From contig CAVYVZ010000002.1 in the NCBI GenBank assembly GCA_963772065.1, forward strand, positions 124,001-188,000: a stretch of 64,000 nucleotides of DNA, read 5' to 3'. The notes under the pieces were generated by a model. It was not told the DNA's origin, ran no database searches, and worked only from the letters and a program-made list of their open reading frames with translations. The translations under genes and the position numbers were made by a program. The DNA is from CAVYVZ01 sp963772065. GTDB lineage: Bacteria > Acidobacteriota > Vicinamibacteria > Vicinamibacterales > UBA2999. Shown piece by piece: positions 29,209 to 38,077 of the stretch; position 1 is the stretch's first letter; the number at the start of each line of letters is the position of its first letter.

Positions 29209-29676
29209 ATGAATCCACGAGAGCTGTTGATCGACACGTACTCACAGATTCCACCCGCGCGAGCGCTCGAGGATCTCGAGTCGCACGAGGCGGAACGCCG
29301 CTTGCCCGGCGCCACGCACTCCGTGGCCGAAATCGTCTCGCACCTTGCGTTCTGGCAGGAGTGGTTCTTCGATCGGTGCGGCGGCGTCGCGACGCCGTTG
29401 ATTGCGAGCGCGGCTGACGGCTGGCCGTCTGTGGCGCCAGGCTCATGGCCAGCGATCCGCACGCGGTTTCTTGAAGGCCTCGACCGCATCGCGGTGATAC
29501 CGGACCCGGATCGCGCAGTCGCACCGGCGATCGAGTTTCCGCCGCTTGCGCACTATTCGGTGGGCGACGCGATCGTCCACGTCGCCCAGCACAACGCCCA
29601 TCACCTGGGTCAGGTCATCCTGCTGCGCCAGATGATGGGCCGGTGGCCGCCACCAAGTGGAAGCTACACGTGGTAG
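29209..29676 (+). CDS. DinB-family protein (four-helix metal-binding fold)
   Basis: The 155-residue protein has the DinB/YfiT layout: a first helix bundle, SHLAFWQEWFFDR with one metal-binding His, and VAQHNAHHLGQVILLRQMMG with the two others near the C-terminus. Members bind a divalent metal and include thiol-dependent S-transferases; most, like this one, have no assigned substrate. It diverges from the M28 peptidase gene over 72 bases and is followed by a terminator, so it is probably a single-gene unit. Confidence 0.85.
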   Translation: MNPRELLIDTYSQIPPARALEDLESHEAERRLPGATHSVAEIVSHLAFWQEWFFDRCGGVATPLIASAADGWPSVAPGSWPAIRTRFLEGLDRIAVIPDPDRAVAPAIEFPPLAHYSVGDAIVHVAQHNAHHLGQVILLRQMMGRWPPPSGSYTW

Positions 29677-29683
29677 GGCTTAG

Positions 29684-29721
29684 GGCTTAGGGCCGAAGGC
29701 CTTGACGGCCAAAGCCTTTTC
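29684..29721 (+). terminator. Probable Rho-independent terminator after the DinB gene
   Basis: GGCTTAGGGCC (29684-29694) can pair with GGCCAAAGCC (29707-29716), with a bulge, and is followed by TTTTC. A repeat of GGGCTTA just upstream gives a second way to fold. It lies 7 bases after the DinB stop. Confidence 0.65.
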
Positions 29722-29756
29722 AGGCTCTCCGCTTGCAGGGCTCGTCCGCTAGGGTC

Positions 29757-31025
29757 ATGCGTCTACCGAAGCTGCGAAACGTCCTCATCGCGGTCCTCAT
29801 CGTCGCGGTCCTGCTGGGTTTCGGGCTCGTCATTGCCCAGGATCAGGAGACACTCCACGTCCGTACCCCCCTCGCAGGCGATGATCCCCGCTTTCCGGAC
29901 TACCTGGCGCGCCTGGCCGGGCGGCCGATTACCTCCGGCGATAGCTACGCCGTGCTCCACAACGGAGACGAAACGTTTCCCGCCATGCTGAGTGCGATCG
30001 AGCGCGCGCGGGAGCGCATCAGCTTCGAGAGCTACATCTACAGTGAGGGAAAGGTCGCGGACAGGTTCACCCGTGCCCTTATCGCGGCGGCGCGGCGCGG
30101 CGTGCGCGTGCAAATCGTGCTCGACGCGGTTGGGGCCTCCGACAGCGAACGCGGGGACCTGCAGGCACTTCGCGACGCGGGCGCGCAGGTGGGCATGTTC
30201 AACCCCGTTCGACACACCACGCTCGAAGAGGTGAACTACCGCACCCACCGCAAGATCCTCGTCATCGACGGCGAGATTGCATTCGTCGGCGGCATCGGCC
30301 TGGCGGATCACTGGGCCGGAAACGCCGACTCGCCGGAGCACTGGCGCGATACGCAGTTCGAGGTGCGGGGCCCAGCGGTGGACAACATCGAGGCCGGATT
30401 TCACGAGAACTGGATCGAGACCGGCGGCGTGGTGGAGCCGATCGTGGCGCCGCGAGCCGGCCCGGCCGCCGGCGACGCGCGCTCGATCGCGATCTGGAGC
30501 TCCTCGGAGGCCGGGTCGAACGCGCTGAAGCTGGTGTACCTGCTCGCGATCGGTGCGGCTCGACGCACCATCGATATTCAGTCGCCGTACTTCATCACGG
30601 ACGAATCCACCATGTGGAGCCTGCTCGAGGCGCGGAAGCGCGGCGTGCGTATTCGCGTGCTGACCGAGGGCGACGTCACGGATGCGAAGCCGGTGAAGTT
30701 CGCGGGCCGCTCGCAGTATGAGCATTTCCTCGAGCACGGCATCGAGGTCTACGAGTATCAGCCGACGATGATGCACGTGAAAGCGCTGGTCGTCGACGGC
30801 ACGATCGGCATCGTCGGATCGGCGAACTTCGACAACCGCTCGATGGAGCTGAACGACGAGCTCAACGTCGCCGTGGCCAGTCCCACGCTTGCCTCGCAGC
30901 TGACGCGCGACTTCGAGGCAGACATGCGCCGGTCGGCCCGCATCGACCTGAATGCCTGGCGCGATCGGCCGCTGCACATTCGTGCACGCGAGAAGCTCTG
31001 GAGCTACTTCGGCGAGGTATTCTAG
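29757..31025 (+). CDS. Phospholipase D/cardiolipin synthase-family protein
   Basis: The 422-residue protein has one N-terminal membrane segment (NVLIAVLIVAVLLGFGLVIA) and two HKD half-sites: YRTHRKILVIDGEIAFVGG and MMHVKALVVDGTIGIVGSANFDNRS. Together these form one phosphatidyltransferase active site. The domain order (FESYIYSEGKVADRFTRAL, FEVRGPAVDNIEAGFHENW, YFITDESTMWSLLEARKRG) matches bacterial cardiolipin synthases with a short membrane anchor. It would make cardiolipin or hydrolyse phospholipids at the membrane. The start ATG has only a weak ribosome site. A beta-barrel gene follows 7 bases later. Confidence 0.9.
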   Translation: MRLPKLRNVLIAVLIVAVLLGFGLVIAQDQETLHVRTPLAGDDPRFPDYLARLAGRPITSGDSYAVLHNGDETFPAMLSAIERARERISFESYIYSEGKVADRFTRALIAAARRGVRVQIVLDAVGASDSERGDLQALRDAGAQVGMFNPVRHTTLEEVNYRTHRKILVIDGEIAFVGGIGLADHWAGNADSPEHWRDTQFEVRGPAVDNIEAGFHENWIETGGVVEPIVAPRAGPAAGDARSIAIWSSSEAGSNALKLVYLLAIGAARRTIDIQSPYFITDESTMWSLLEARKRGVRIRVLTEGDVTDAKPVKFAGRSQYEHFLEHGIEVYEYQPTMMHVKALVVDGTIGIVGSANFDNRSMELNDELNVAVASPTLASQLTRDFEADMRRSARIDLNAWRDRPLHIRAREKLWSYFGEVF

Positions 31026-31032
31026 AGGACGC

Positions 31033-31734
31033 ATGCGGCCTCTTTTCGGGATGATTCTGCTTCTCGCCGTCGCGAGCACGGCATCGGCGCAATCGACGTA
31101 TGTCGGCGCATCATTCATCGGCGACGTCGTCCGGACCTCCGGCTCGAATTTCGGCGGCGGCGCCGGCAACGGCGAGACATTTGGCGGCGCGCTGCGAGTC
31201 GGCACGCCGCTCGGTCAGCACTGGGGCGTGGAGCTCGAGTTTGCCCGAACCGGTGAAATCGAGATGATGCCGGGCGGCGTGTTCCCCGCGACGGGTATCC
31301 AGTGGAGTGATGCGGCTCCCGGCAGCGTTCCGTTCACGTCCGTCACGGCGAGCTCCGTGATCTTTCCGACGCCGCAGTTCGAGAGCAAGCGCCGGCTGGC
31401 GACGGTTTCGACGCTGCTCTGGTGGAACCACGAGCTGAGCGATCGCGTGAGCCTCGTCTATCTCGGGGGCGTCGCCTTCACGCGCACGAACTGGAAGGTT
31501 CGAATCTCGTACCGGGACTTCCCCATACTGCCGCTGCCGCTCGGCCGTCCGACCATTTTTCCGCCGCCCGATCTGAATCAGGAAACGACTTCATACGGCG
31601 CCGACGTCGCCGTGGGATTCGAAGGGCGGATCGATATGACAGACCATGTCCGCCTCGTCCCGGGCATTCGTCTGCAGACGATCTCCGAGGGATGGGCGAT
31701 CCGTCCAGGCGCCGGACTGCAGTGGGCTTTCTGA
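31033..31734 (+). CDS. Outer-membrane beta-barrel protein
   Basis: GAGGA lies 6 bases before the ATG, which follows the phospholipase D stop. The 233-residue product has a signal peptide (LFGMILLLAVASTASAQ). Alternating strands follow (FGGALRVGTPLGQHWGVELEFAR, ATVSTLLWWNHELSDRVSLVYLGGVAF, YGADVAVGFEGRIDMTDHVRLVPGIRLQ), and it ends in phenylalanine (AGLQWAF). This fits an eight-strand OmpA/OprF-like porin without a peptidoglycan domain. Function unknown; probably an operon with the upstream gene. Confidence 0.82.
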   Translation: MRPLFGMILLLAVASTASAQSTYVGASFIGDVVRTSGSNFGGGAGNGETFGGALRVGTPLGQHWGVELEFARTGEIEMMPGGVFPATGIQWSDAAPGSVPFTSVTASSVIFPTPQFESKRRLATVSTLLWWNHELSDRVSLVYLGGVAFTRTNWKVRISYRDFPILPLPLGRPTIFPPPDLNQETTSYGADVAVGFEGRIDMTDHVRLVPGIRLQTISEGWAIRPGAGLQWAF

Positions 31735-31849
31735 CGGTGCCGATGTAGCCTTTCGCACAGCGGTGGCCCGCCGTTCGTAGTCACACATTCCCTGATACGC
31801 GTCTTCGAAACGACAACTCCATATCAACCGAAGGCGACAGGAGAATATT

Positions 31850-32254
31850 GTGGCTACAGCAACACGGCAGGCGTACAGCCTTGCTCCAAGCTTCACCGTA
31901 AGCGATCTCAAGCGGAGCATCGCGCTCTACGAGGGATTGGGATTCAAGGTCAGCGAAGAGATGAAGGACGGGGGCGAGCTCCAGGGTGTGATGCTCGAGG
32001 CGGGAGAAGCTCGCCTGGGGCTTTCACAGGACGACTTCGCGAAGGGACGCGATCGAGTGAAAGGCGCGGGCATGCGGCTCTATCTCCAAACCGGGGAGGA
32101 TGTTCGAGCCATTGCGCAGCAGGCGAAGGCGGCGGGCGTGAAGCTCGAGAGCGACCCCGCGCCGCTTCCCTGGGGACCGCTGGGATTCACGGTCACCGAC
32201 CACGACGGATTCACACTGACGATCGCGAATCGTGATGAGGCGCGAACGACTTAG
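31850..32254 (+). CDS. VOC-family (glyoxalase/bleomycin-resistance fold) protein
   Basis: AGGAGA lies 6 bases before the GTG start. The 134 residues form two beta-alpha-beta-beta-beta modules: SFTVSDLKRSIALYEGLGFKV and LQGVMLEAGEARLGLSQDD, then AQQAKAAGVKLESDPAPLPWGPLGFTVTDHDG. The PWG...TDHDG ending is typical of small VOC proteins. Several expected metal ligands are absent (Ser or Leu where His or Glu is common), so it may bind a ligand without glyoxalase activity. Confidence 0.85.
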   Translation: MATATRQAYSLAPSFTVSDLKRSIALYEGLGFKVSEEMKDGGELQGVMLEAGEARLGLSQDDFAKGRDRVKGAGMRLYLQTGEDVRAIAQQAKAAGVKLESDPAPLPWGPLGFTVTDHDGFTLTIANRDEARTT

Positions 32255-32282
32255 CGGTAGCGACTATGCCGGGGACCGAGCT

Positions 32283-32302
32283 GTCGGCCCTCGGCGGCCG
32301 AC
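32283..32302. terminator. Hairpin between converging genes, possible bidirectional transcription stop
   Basis: A perfect 7-bp inverted repeat (GTCGGCC / GGCCGAC) with a 6-base loop sits in the 55 bases between the VOC gene and the end of the act-cox operon. No T-run follows on either strand, so its strength as a terminator is uncertain. Confidence 0.4.
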
Positions 32303-32309
32303 GTGATGC

Positions 32310-33198
32310 TCATTGATCTCTGGATTCAGTGAGCTTGGCTGCTTGGCCGCGGAGGAACGCGATCGCGCGCGGGGCGTCGGTGGCGAACGCGTTCGTGCGG
32401 GCGTGCACGCTGAACCGGCCCTTGTACCCGATCTCCTTCAGAACGCCAAAGAACGCCGCGTAATCGGACTCGCCGGCATCCGTCGGGTACGTGCGACCGC
32501 CCTCCGGGTTCGCGATGTGCACGTGCCGCAGGTAGGTGCGGGCATCGAGCAGCGACGAGATGTCGTCCTTCTGGATCCTGAGAAACGAGTAGTCGACCAT
32601 CAGCGCGAAGTTCGGCCGGTTCACGGTCTCGACCAGCCGAATCGCCTCGGCGATCGTCGTGATCATGTTCGAGTCGGTGCTTCGCAGCGGGCCGACCAGC
32701 ATGCCGATCCCGCTGGGCTGGGCCTGCTGCGCGAAGCGCTGACCGAAGGCCACGAGCTCGGCAAAAGCTTTCTCGCGGTCGCCACCCTCCGGCACGCGCC
32801 ACGACGCGCCGCTGTTCAGGATGATGTATTCGAGCCCGAGCACCTTGGCCCGCTCGAGCACGCGCGCCATGTGCCCGTTTTGGAGGCTCTCATTCGTGTC
32901 GGGGCCCACGAGACGCATGTCCGCTGGGATCGCGTTGTAGCCGGCAAAGGCGTCGAGGCCAAGGCCATTCATGTGACCGCGCAGCGCGTCGAAATCCTGA
33001 TCCGACAGGCCCAGCACGTCCTGCATCGCAAGGTCGACGTATTCGAAGCCCGCGGACTTCGCGTCCGCGAACGCCGCCGCGTTCGCGCGGATGCACCAGC
33101 CGACCGGATACCCCGGGACCGGCGGCGGGACATCCGCCGCCGAAAAGAATCGCCGCCACGACGGCGACTAGCGAGCTGGTGGTAATCCGGTGAGCCAT
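32310..33198 (-). CDS. Xylose-isomerase-like TIM-barrel (sugar isomerase/epimerase) lipoprotein, with one frameshift
   Basis: About 295 residues after correction. The ATG at 33198 lies inside the last 31 bases of the cytochrome oxidase subunit IV gene. The leader ends in a lipobox-like ILFGGGC. One extra G near 33111-33114 shifts the frame; removing it gives PAAGPGYPVGWCIRANAAAFADAKSAGFEYVDL. The rest is an AP-endonuclease-2-type TIM barrel: LEYIILNSGASWRVP, NFALMVDYSFLRI, YLRHVHIANPEGGRTYP, GYKGRFSVHAR. The family includes sugar isomerases, epimerases and inosose dehydratases; the substrate is not known. Its place as last gene of a respiratory operon is odd. Confidence 0.8.
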
Positions 33199-33473
33199 CC
33201 GCGCGTCAGGTAGTCAGTCAGCGTGAGCGTGAACAGGACCAGCAGGAAGAAGAAGCCGGTGCCCACTGTCAGCTTCGTCAGGCGGCTACTGTACTTCACG
33301 TGCATGAAAAACAAGATCACGAGCGTCGCCTTCATGATCGCGATTGCGAGCGCCACGGGGAAGTTGAGCGGCCCCAGGTTGATGAACGCCACGCCGATCG
33401 TGACCGCGGTCAGCACCATGAGGCTGGCGAAGATGACGTAGTAGACGCGCTTCGGCGATACGTGTCCGGCCAT
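33168..33473 (-). CDS. ctaF: Cytochrome c oxidase subunit IV (prokaryotic caa3 type)
   Basis: This 101-residue membrane protein has three hydrophobic helices (VYYVIFASLMVLTAVTIGVAFI, VALAIAIMKATLVILFFMHV, VGTGFFFLLVLFTLTLTDYL). The motif LVILFFMHVKYSS is characteristic of the small subunit IV of bacterial caa3 oxidases. It stabilises the oxidase complex and has no cofactor. It follows subunit III by 3 bases. Confidence 0.88.
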   Translation of the reverse strand: MAGHVSPKRVYYVIFASLMVLTAVTIGVAFINLGPLNFPVALAIAIMKATLVILFFMHVKYSSRLTKLTVGTGFFFLLVLFTLTLTDYLTRGWLTGLPPAR

Positions 33474-33476
33474 GGG

Positions 33477-34166
33477 CTATCCGAGCTTATGCGCCCGATC
33501 CACGAGGTAGAGGAGCGGGAACAGGAAGATCCACACGATGTCCACGAAGTGCCAGTACAGCCCTGACATCTCGACGGGCGCGTACCAATCGGGCGAGAAG
33601 CGGCGCCGGTAGGCCATCCACGCGATCACGCCGAGGAGCCCGAACCCGATCACCATGTGCAGCGCGTGGAGTCCGGTCATGGCGAAGTACAGGGAAAGGA
33701 AGATCTCGACCTGACGGGCGTGTGGTCCCTCGAACTGGAAGTTCGGCCCGGGAACGTGGTGCTCGTGGAACTTGTGGGCGTACTCGAAACCCTTGATGAC
33801 CAGGAACGTGAGGCCGAGGGCCATCGTGAGGAGCAGCCAGGTGACGGTCGCCCGCGGAAACCCCGTCTGCGCCGCACGCACCGCCAGCGCCATCGTCAGC
33901 GAGCTGCCGATCAGGACCACGGTGTTCACGCCGCCGAGGACGATGTCGAGCTCGCGGCTTCCCTCGGCCCACGCTTCGGGATACCAGATGCGATACAGCA
34001 GGTAGGCCATGAAGAGGCCGCCGAAGAACATGATCTCGGTGACCAGGAAGATCCACATGCCGAGCGTGGCCGACTCCTGCTGCTGCTCCATCGTGTCGAA
34101 CTGATGCTGCAGCGCCGGATGCTTGTCCGCCGAAGCGCTCGCCAAGGTGGACGCGTGGTTAGACAA
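33477..34166 (-). CDS. ctaE: Cytochrome c oxidase subunit III
   Basis: The 229-residue protein is predicted to span the membrane about five times, with the short subunit III layout. Family motifs are LGMWIFLVTEIMFFGGLFMAY, GFEYAHKFHEHH and FYFAMTGLHALHMVIGFGLL (read here as YFAMTGLHALHMVIG), then MSGLYWHFVDIVWIFLFPLLYL. Its start overlaps the end of the subunit I gene by 8 bases. It supports proton-pumping oxidase assembly and stability. Confidence 0.93.
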   Translation of the reverse strand: MSNHASTLASASADKHPALQHQFDTMEQQQESATLGMWIFLVTEIMFFGGLFMAYLLYRIWYPEAWAEGSRELDIVLGGVNTVVLIGSSLTMALAVRAAQTGFPRATVTWLLLTMALGLTFLVIKGFEYAHKFHEHHVPGPNFQFEGPHARQVEIFLSLYFAMTGLHALHMVIGFGLLGVIAWMAYRRRFSPDWYAPVEMSGLYWHFVDIVWIFLFPLLYLVDRAHKLG

Positions 34167-35769
34167 CTCGCATCTCCCGCTTGTTGTAAGCGTACGCGCC
34201 TTCGGTGACGACCGGCGTGACGGGGAAGTTCTCGGTGAGCGGCGGCGACTGCGTCATCCACTCGAGGCCGGTTGCGCCCCACGGGTTCGGTCCGGCGGCG
34301 CGGCCGTAGCGCAGCGACCAGATGAAGTAGACCATCGGAATGAGATAGCCGACCCCGAGAATCGTTGCGCCCGCCGACGACATGACGTTGAGCACCTGGA
34401 ACTCTTCCGGATAGGCGTGATACCGACGCGGCATTCCCATGTACCCGAGGATGAACTGCGGGAAGAACGTCAGGTTGAAGCCGACGAACACGACGAGCGC
34501 CGCGAATTTGGCCCAGCCTTCCGGGTACATGCGGCCGAACATCTTCGGCCACCAGTAGTGCAGCCCGGCCATGTATCCCATGATCGAGCCGCCGACCATG
34601 ATGTAGTGGAAGTGCGCGACGACGAAGTAGGTGTCGTGCACGTGCACGTCGACGCCCAGCGCCGCGAGGAAGAGACCCGTGAGCCCGCCGATCGTGAAGA
34701 GGCCGATGAACCCGAACACGAACAGGAGCGGCGACTGCCACCAGATCGCGCCCTTGTAGAGGGTGGCCGTCCAGTTGAACACCTTGACGGCGGACGGGAT
34801 GGCCACCGCGAAGCTGAGGAACGAAAAGACCATCGCCGCGTACACCGAGACGCCGGCGACGAACATGTGGTGCGCCCAGACGAGGAACCCGAACACCGCA
34901 ATCGCCAGCGATGAGAACGCCACGAACGAATAGCCGAAGACGTTCTTGCGCGAGAAGCAGGCCACCACCTCGCTCACCACGCCCATCGCCGGCAGGATCA
35001 TGATGTAGACCGCCGGGTGGGAGTAGAACCAGAACAGGTGCTGGAAGAGCACCGGGTCGCCGCCGAGCGCGGGATCGAAGATGCCGATCCGGAACGCGCG
35101 CTCGAGGGCGAGCAGCAGCACGGTGATGGCGATCACCGGCGTGCCGAGCACCTGAATCAGGCTCGTCGCGTAGTGCGCCCACACGAAGAGCGGCAGCCGG
35201 AACCATGTGAGCCCGGGCGCCCGCATCCGGTGGATCGTGACGATGAAGTTCAGGCCGGTGAGGATCGACGAGAAGCCGGTGATGAACACGCCGAGACCCG
35301 TCGCGATGACGTTGGTATTCGACGCGGCCGTGCTGTACGGCGTATAGAACGTCCAGCCGGTATCGACGCCGCCCGCGATCACGGCCCACAGCGTGAAAAT
35401 TCCGCCGAGCACGAAGATGTACCAGCTGAGGAGATTCAGCTTGGGGAACGCCAGGTCCTTCGCGCCGAGCATCATCGGGATGAGGAAGTTGCCCAGCACC
35501 GCGGGGATCGACGGGATCAGGAAGAAGAACACCATCACGACGCCGTGCATCGTGAAGAGCTTGTTGTAGGTATCCGGCGCAACGAGGTCGCCCGCCGGCG
35601 TGGCGAGCTCGAGGCGGATCAGCACGGCAAACGCGCCGCCGAGAAAGAAGAACGCCGTGACGCTGATCAGGTACAGGAGCGCGATCCGCTTGTGGTCCTT
35701 CGTCAGCAGCCACGACAGAATGCCGTAGCGGATGTTCAGATAGTGCTCGCGCGGGAGGAGCGGGCTCAT
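34159..35769 (-). CDS. ctaD: Cytochrome c oxidase subunit I
   Basis: This 536-residue subunit has about 12 membrane helices. It carries the haem and CuB ligands: SHPAVYIMILPAMG (CuB His and the Tyr cross-link region), WAHHMFVAG (two CuB His) and HDTYFVVAHFHYIM (high-spin and low-spin haem His). The start ATG overlaps the subunit II stop (ATGA). It reduces oxygen to water with electrons from subunit II and pumps protons. The sequence is full length and intact. Confidence 0.96.
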   Translation of the reverse strand: MSPLLPREHYLNIRYGILSWLLTKDHKRIALLYLISVTAFFFLGGAFAVLIRLELATPAGDLVAPDTYNKLFTMHGVVMVFFFLIPSIPAVLGNFLIPMMLGAKDLAFPKLNLLSWYIFVLGGIFTLWAVIAGGVDTGWTFYTPYSTAASNTNVIATGLGVFITGFSSILTGLNFIVTIHRMRAPGLTWFRLPLFVWAHYATSLIQVLGTPVIAITVLLLALERAFRIGIFDPALGGDPVLFQHLFWFYSHPAVYIMILPAMGVVSEVVACFSRKNVFGYSFVAFSSLAIAVFGFLVWAHHMFVAGVSVYAAMVFSFLSFAVAIPSAVKVFNWTATLYKGAIWWQSPLLFVFGFIGLFTIGGLTGLFLAALGVDVHVHDTYFVVAHFHYIMVGGSIMGYMAGLHYWWPKMFGRMYPEGWAKFAALVVFVGFNLTFFPQFILGYMGMPRRYHAYPEEFQVLNVMSSAGATILGVGYLIPMVYFIWSLRYGRAAGPNPWGATGLEWMTQSPPLTENFPVTPVVTEGAYAYNKREMRVV

Positions 35770-36737
35770 CGTGGCTGGTCCCCTCTGACTGGCTCTGTGG
35801 GTGCCTGGAGCGACTTGACGAACTCGATCAGCCCCATCAGCGCCTCTTCGTTCACCAGGCCCTGGAACGTCGGCATGAGCGGCTGGTATCCGGCCACGAG
35901 CTTCGCCTGGGGATTGAGAATCGATTCGCGAAGGTAGGCTTCGTCGGCCACCACGGTCGTGCCATCAGCCAGCTTCACCTGCGATCCGAAGAGGCCCCTC
36001 AGCGACGGCCCCCGGCCGCCCGCGTCCTCCATGTGGCACGTATGGCAGGCCAGCTCCTGAAACGTCTTCTGGCCGCGCGCCGACATCGACATCTCGCCGG
36101 CGCCGCCGCCGAGCCACGCCTGGTACGCCGAGGGTTCCATGACGATCACGCGGCCAATCATGCCGGAGTGTTTGGTGCCGCAGTATTCGGCGCAGAACAG
36201 GTGGTATTCGCCGGCCTTCGTGGCGGTGAACCAGAGCGACGTGTAGCGTCCCGGGATCACGTCGGTCTTCACGCGAAACGCCGGAAAGTACAAGTCGTGA
36301 ATGACGTCCTCGGACGTCGCGGTGACCTTGACCGGACGGCCCACGGGGACGTGCAGCTCGTTGATCTCGCGCTGGCCGTCGATGTGCTGGAACTTCCACA
36401 TCCAGCGCTTGCCCACGGCGTAGATCTGCAGCGTGTCGTCGGGCGGACGGTGGATGTCGAAGTACACGTTCGCGCCCCAGGCGAAGATCACCATGGAGAT
36501 CCCGAACGGGACGATCGACCACATCAGCTCCAGCGGCACCGAGCCGGTGATTGCCGCCCCGACTTCCGCCTGGTGACTGCGGCGGTACTTCACGGCGAAC
36601 ACCACCACGAGCAGGGCAATCAAGCCGGAAAAGAAGACCGTGATGGCGACGAGAAAGAAATAGAGGTTGTCCACCCTCGGGGCCATGGTGGACGCCTGCG
36701 CCGGAAAGAACGGAAGGCTAGACCACATAGGACTCAC
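35766..36737 (-). CDS. ctaC: Cytochrome c oxidase subunit II with C-terminal cytochrome c (caa3 type)
   Basis: The 323-residue protein has two N-terminal membrane helices (YFFLVAITVFFSGLIALLVVVF and LMWSIVPFGISMVIFAW). A cupredoxin domain follows with the CuA site CAEYCGTKHSGM. The last 90 residues form a cytochrome c domain with haem motif CHTCH and a likely Met ligand in PLMPTFQG. The fused haem makes it a caa3-type oxidase, able to take electrons directly from the ActE cytochrome of complex III. The start lies in the last 20 bases of the SCO gene; an in-frame ATG at 36728 is also possible. Confidence 0.95.
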   Translation of the reverse strand: MSPMWSSLPFFPAQASTMAPRVDNLYFFLVAITVFFSGLIALLVVVFAVKYRRSHQAEVGAAITGSVPLELMWSIVPFGISMVIFAWGANVYFDIHRPPDDTLQIYAVGKRWMWKFQHIDGQREINELHVPVGRPVKVTATSEDVIHDLYFPAFRVKTDVIPGRYTSLWFTATKAGEYHLFCAEYCGTKHSGMIGRVIVMEPSAYQAWLGGGAGEMSMSARGQKTFQELACHTCHMEDAGGRGPSLRGLFGSQVKLADGTTVVADEAYLRESILNPQAKLVAGYQPLMPTFQGLVNEEALMGLIEFVKSLQAPTEPVRGDQPR

Positions 36738-37560
36738 GCCGGCGCATCAACCAGATGAACCCGCCGAGCAGCACCAGCGTGACCGCGCCGCCCAGCCGCA
36801 CGAGGTTCATCGCAATCGCGCCGTACCGTCCGCTCGCCGGGTCGTAGTGGTAGCAGTAGAGCAGGAGCTGATCGACGAGCGACCCGATTCGCCCGTTGCT
36901 GCTCTCGACGATCGCCAGGCGGAGCTCCTTGGGGGAGTACTCCACGCCATAGAAGTAGCGCGACAGCCGGCCGTCGGGCGTCGCCACCAGCACCCCGCTC
37001 ACGTGGGCATACTGTCCGCTTGCCTCGTCCCAGCGATACGAGAAGCCGGCCGCGGCCGTCACCCGGCGAATGGAGTGTTCGTCCCCCGTCAGGTAATGCC
37101 AGCCTGCCGCCGCCTGATGGTAGTCGTCGAGCTGCGCGCGCTTCTTTTCCGCCGCCGCCTGCGGCGTGTCGCGCGGATCGAAGCTGACGAACACCACGTC
37201 GAAGTCGCTCCCCACGGCGAACGGCAGCGCCTTCGCGGCGCTCGATACGCCGTTCAGCACCTGCGTGCAGAGCATCGGGCAGGAGTAGTACACGAACGCC
37301 ACCACGACTGGCCGCTGTCCGAAGTAGTCGCCGAGTCGCACGTCGCGTCCGGTCTCGTCGCGGAAGCGTGCGTCGAGCGGCAGCATCGTATTCAGGCGCT
37401 GCTCGAAGGTGACATCCTTCAGTTGTTGGGGCGTTGTGGTCGAAGCGATGCCCTGTTCGTGAGGTCCCTGCAGCCCCGGGCTCGTCTGCGCCGCGGCCGC
37501 TGCCGAAAGGAAAAAAGTAAAAGGCAAAAGGAAAATTGCGCTTCTCGCCCTTGGGTTCAC
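36718..37560 (-). CDS. SCO1/SenC-family copper chaperone
   Basis: The 280-residue protein begins with a signal (IFLLPFTFFLSAAAAAQ). It has a thioredoxin-like SCO domain with the copper-binding CxxxC in YYSCPMLCTQVL and the matching His in YAHVSGVLV, and a C-terminal membrane helix (VTLVLLGGFIWLM). SCO proteins load the CuA centre of subunit II, whose gene follows directly. GTG start at 37560 overlaps the previous stop (GTGA). Confidence 0.92.
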   Translation of the reverse strand: MNPRARSAIFLLPFTFFLSAAAAAQTSPGLQGPHEQGIASTTTPQQLKDVTFEQRLNTMLPLDARFRDETGRDVRLGDYFGQRPVVVAFVYYSCPMLCTQVLNGVSSAAKALPFAVGSDFDVVFVSFDPRDTPQAAAEKKRAQLDDYHQAAAGWHYLTGDEHSIRRVTAAAGFSYRWDEASGQYAHVSGVLVATPDGRLSRYFYGVEYSPKELRLAIVESSNGRIGSLVDQLLLYCYHYDPASGRYGAIAMNLVRLGGAVTLVLLGGFIWLMRRRESYVV

Positions 37561-38075
37561 GTCGTCACTGCCTTCCTGTCCCCGCCGGTACGGCCGGCGT
37601 TCGAATCGGAGGGGATGACCGTGGGTTCGGGCGTGGTCCCGGCGGGCCGCGAGGGCAACATCTGTCGTTCGAGGACCAGGCGCATCGCATCCTGAATCGG
37701 GATGCGCACGGTGCCGGCGCCTTTGTCGACCCAGCCGTAGCTCTGAAGCATCGAGTCCTCGTGCACGCGCAGGTGCAGGATGTCCTCGCGTGGGAACCGC
37801 TGCAGCCTCGGTTCTGGAGGCACGGGCGGTTCATCGCGCATGGCGAGCGGGAACCGCGGCTCGGTTCGCTCGACACGCCGCTCGGCGAACGCGTCGAAGA
37901 GCAGCGCCAGGCCCACGTGGATGACGACCGCCGCGATGACCAGCCACATGGCGAACTTGGCGACGATGTAGACCGAGGCGTCGGTGTGCTCGTAGGCCGC
38001 TCCGCTCGGCGTCTCGAGGTACTGGTCGTCGGCCGAGCTGTGTCCCACGACGTCGCGGTGCGCGTGCTCGGCCAT
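37557..38075 (-). CDS. Single-span membrane protein of the complex III - oxidase operon, function unknown
   Basis: I place the start at ATG 38075, two bases after the actF stop, giving 172 residues; the longer open frame overlaps actF. It has one membrane helix (ASVYIVAKFAMWLVIAAVVIHVGLALLF) and a soluble region. That region contains LQRFPREDILHLRVHEDSML, YGWVDKGAGTVRIPIQDAM and RLVLERQMLP. I do not recognise a named function. The position between actF and the SCO gene suggests an accessory or linking subunit for the respiratory supercomplex; that is inference from context. Confidence 0.8.
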   Translation of the reverse strand: MAEHAHRDVVGHSSADDQYLETPSGAAYEHTDASVYIVAKFAMWLVIAAVVIHVGLALLFDAFAERRVERTEPRFPLAMRDEPPVPPEPRLQRFPREDILHLRVHEDSMLQSYGWVDKGAGTVRIPIQDAMRLVLERQMLPSRPAGTTPEPTVIPSDSNAGRTGGDRKAVTT

Positions 38076-38077
38076 CG

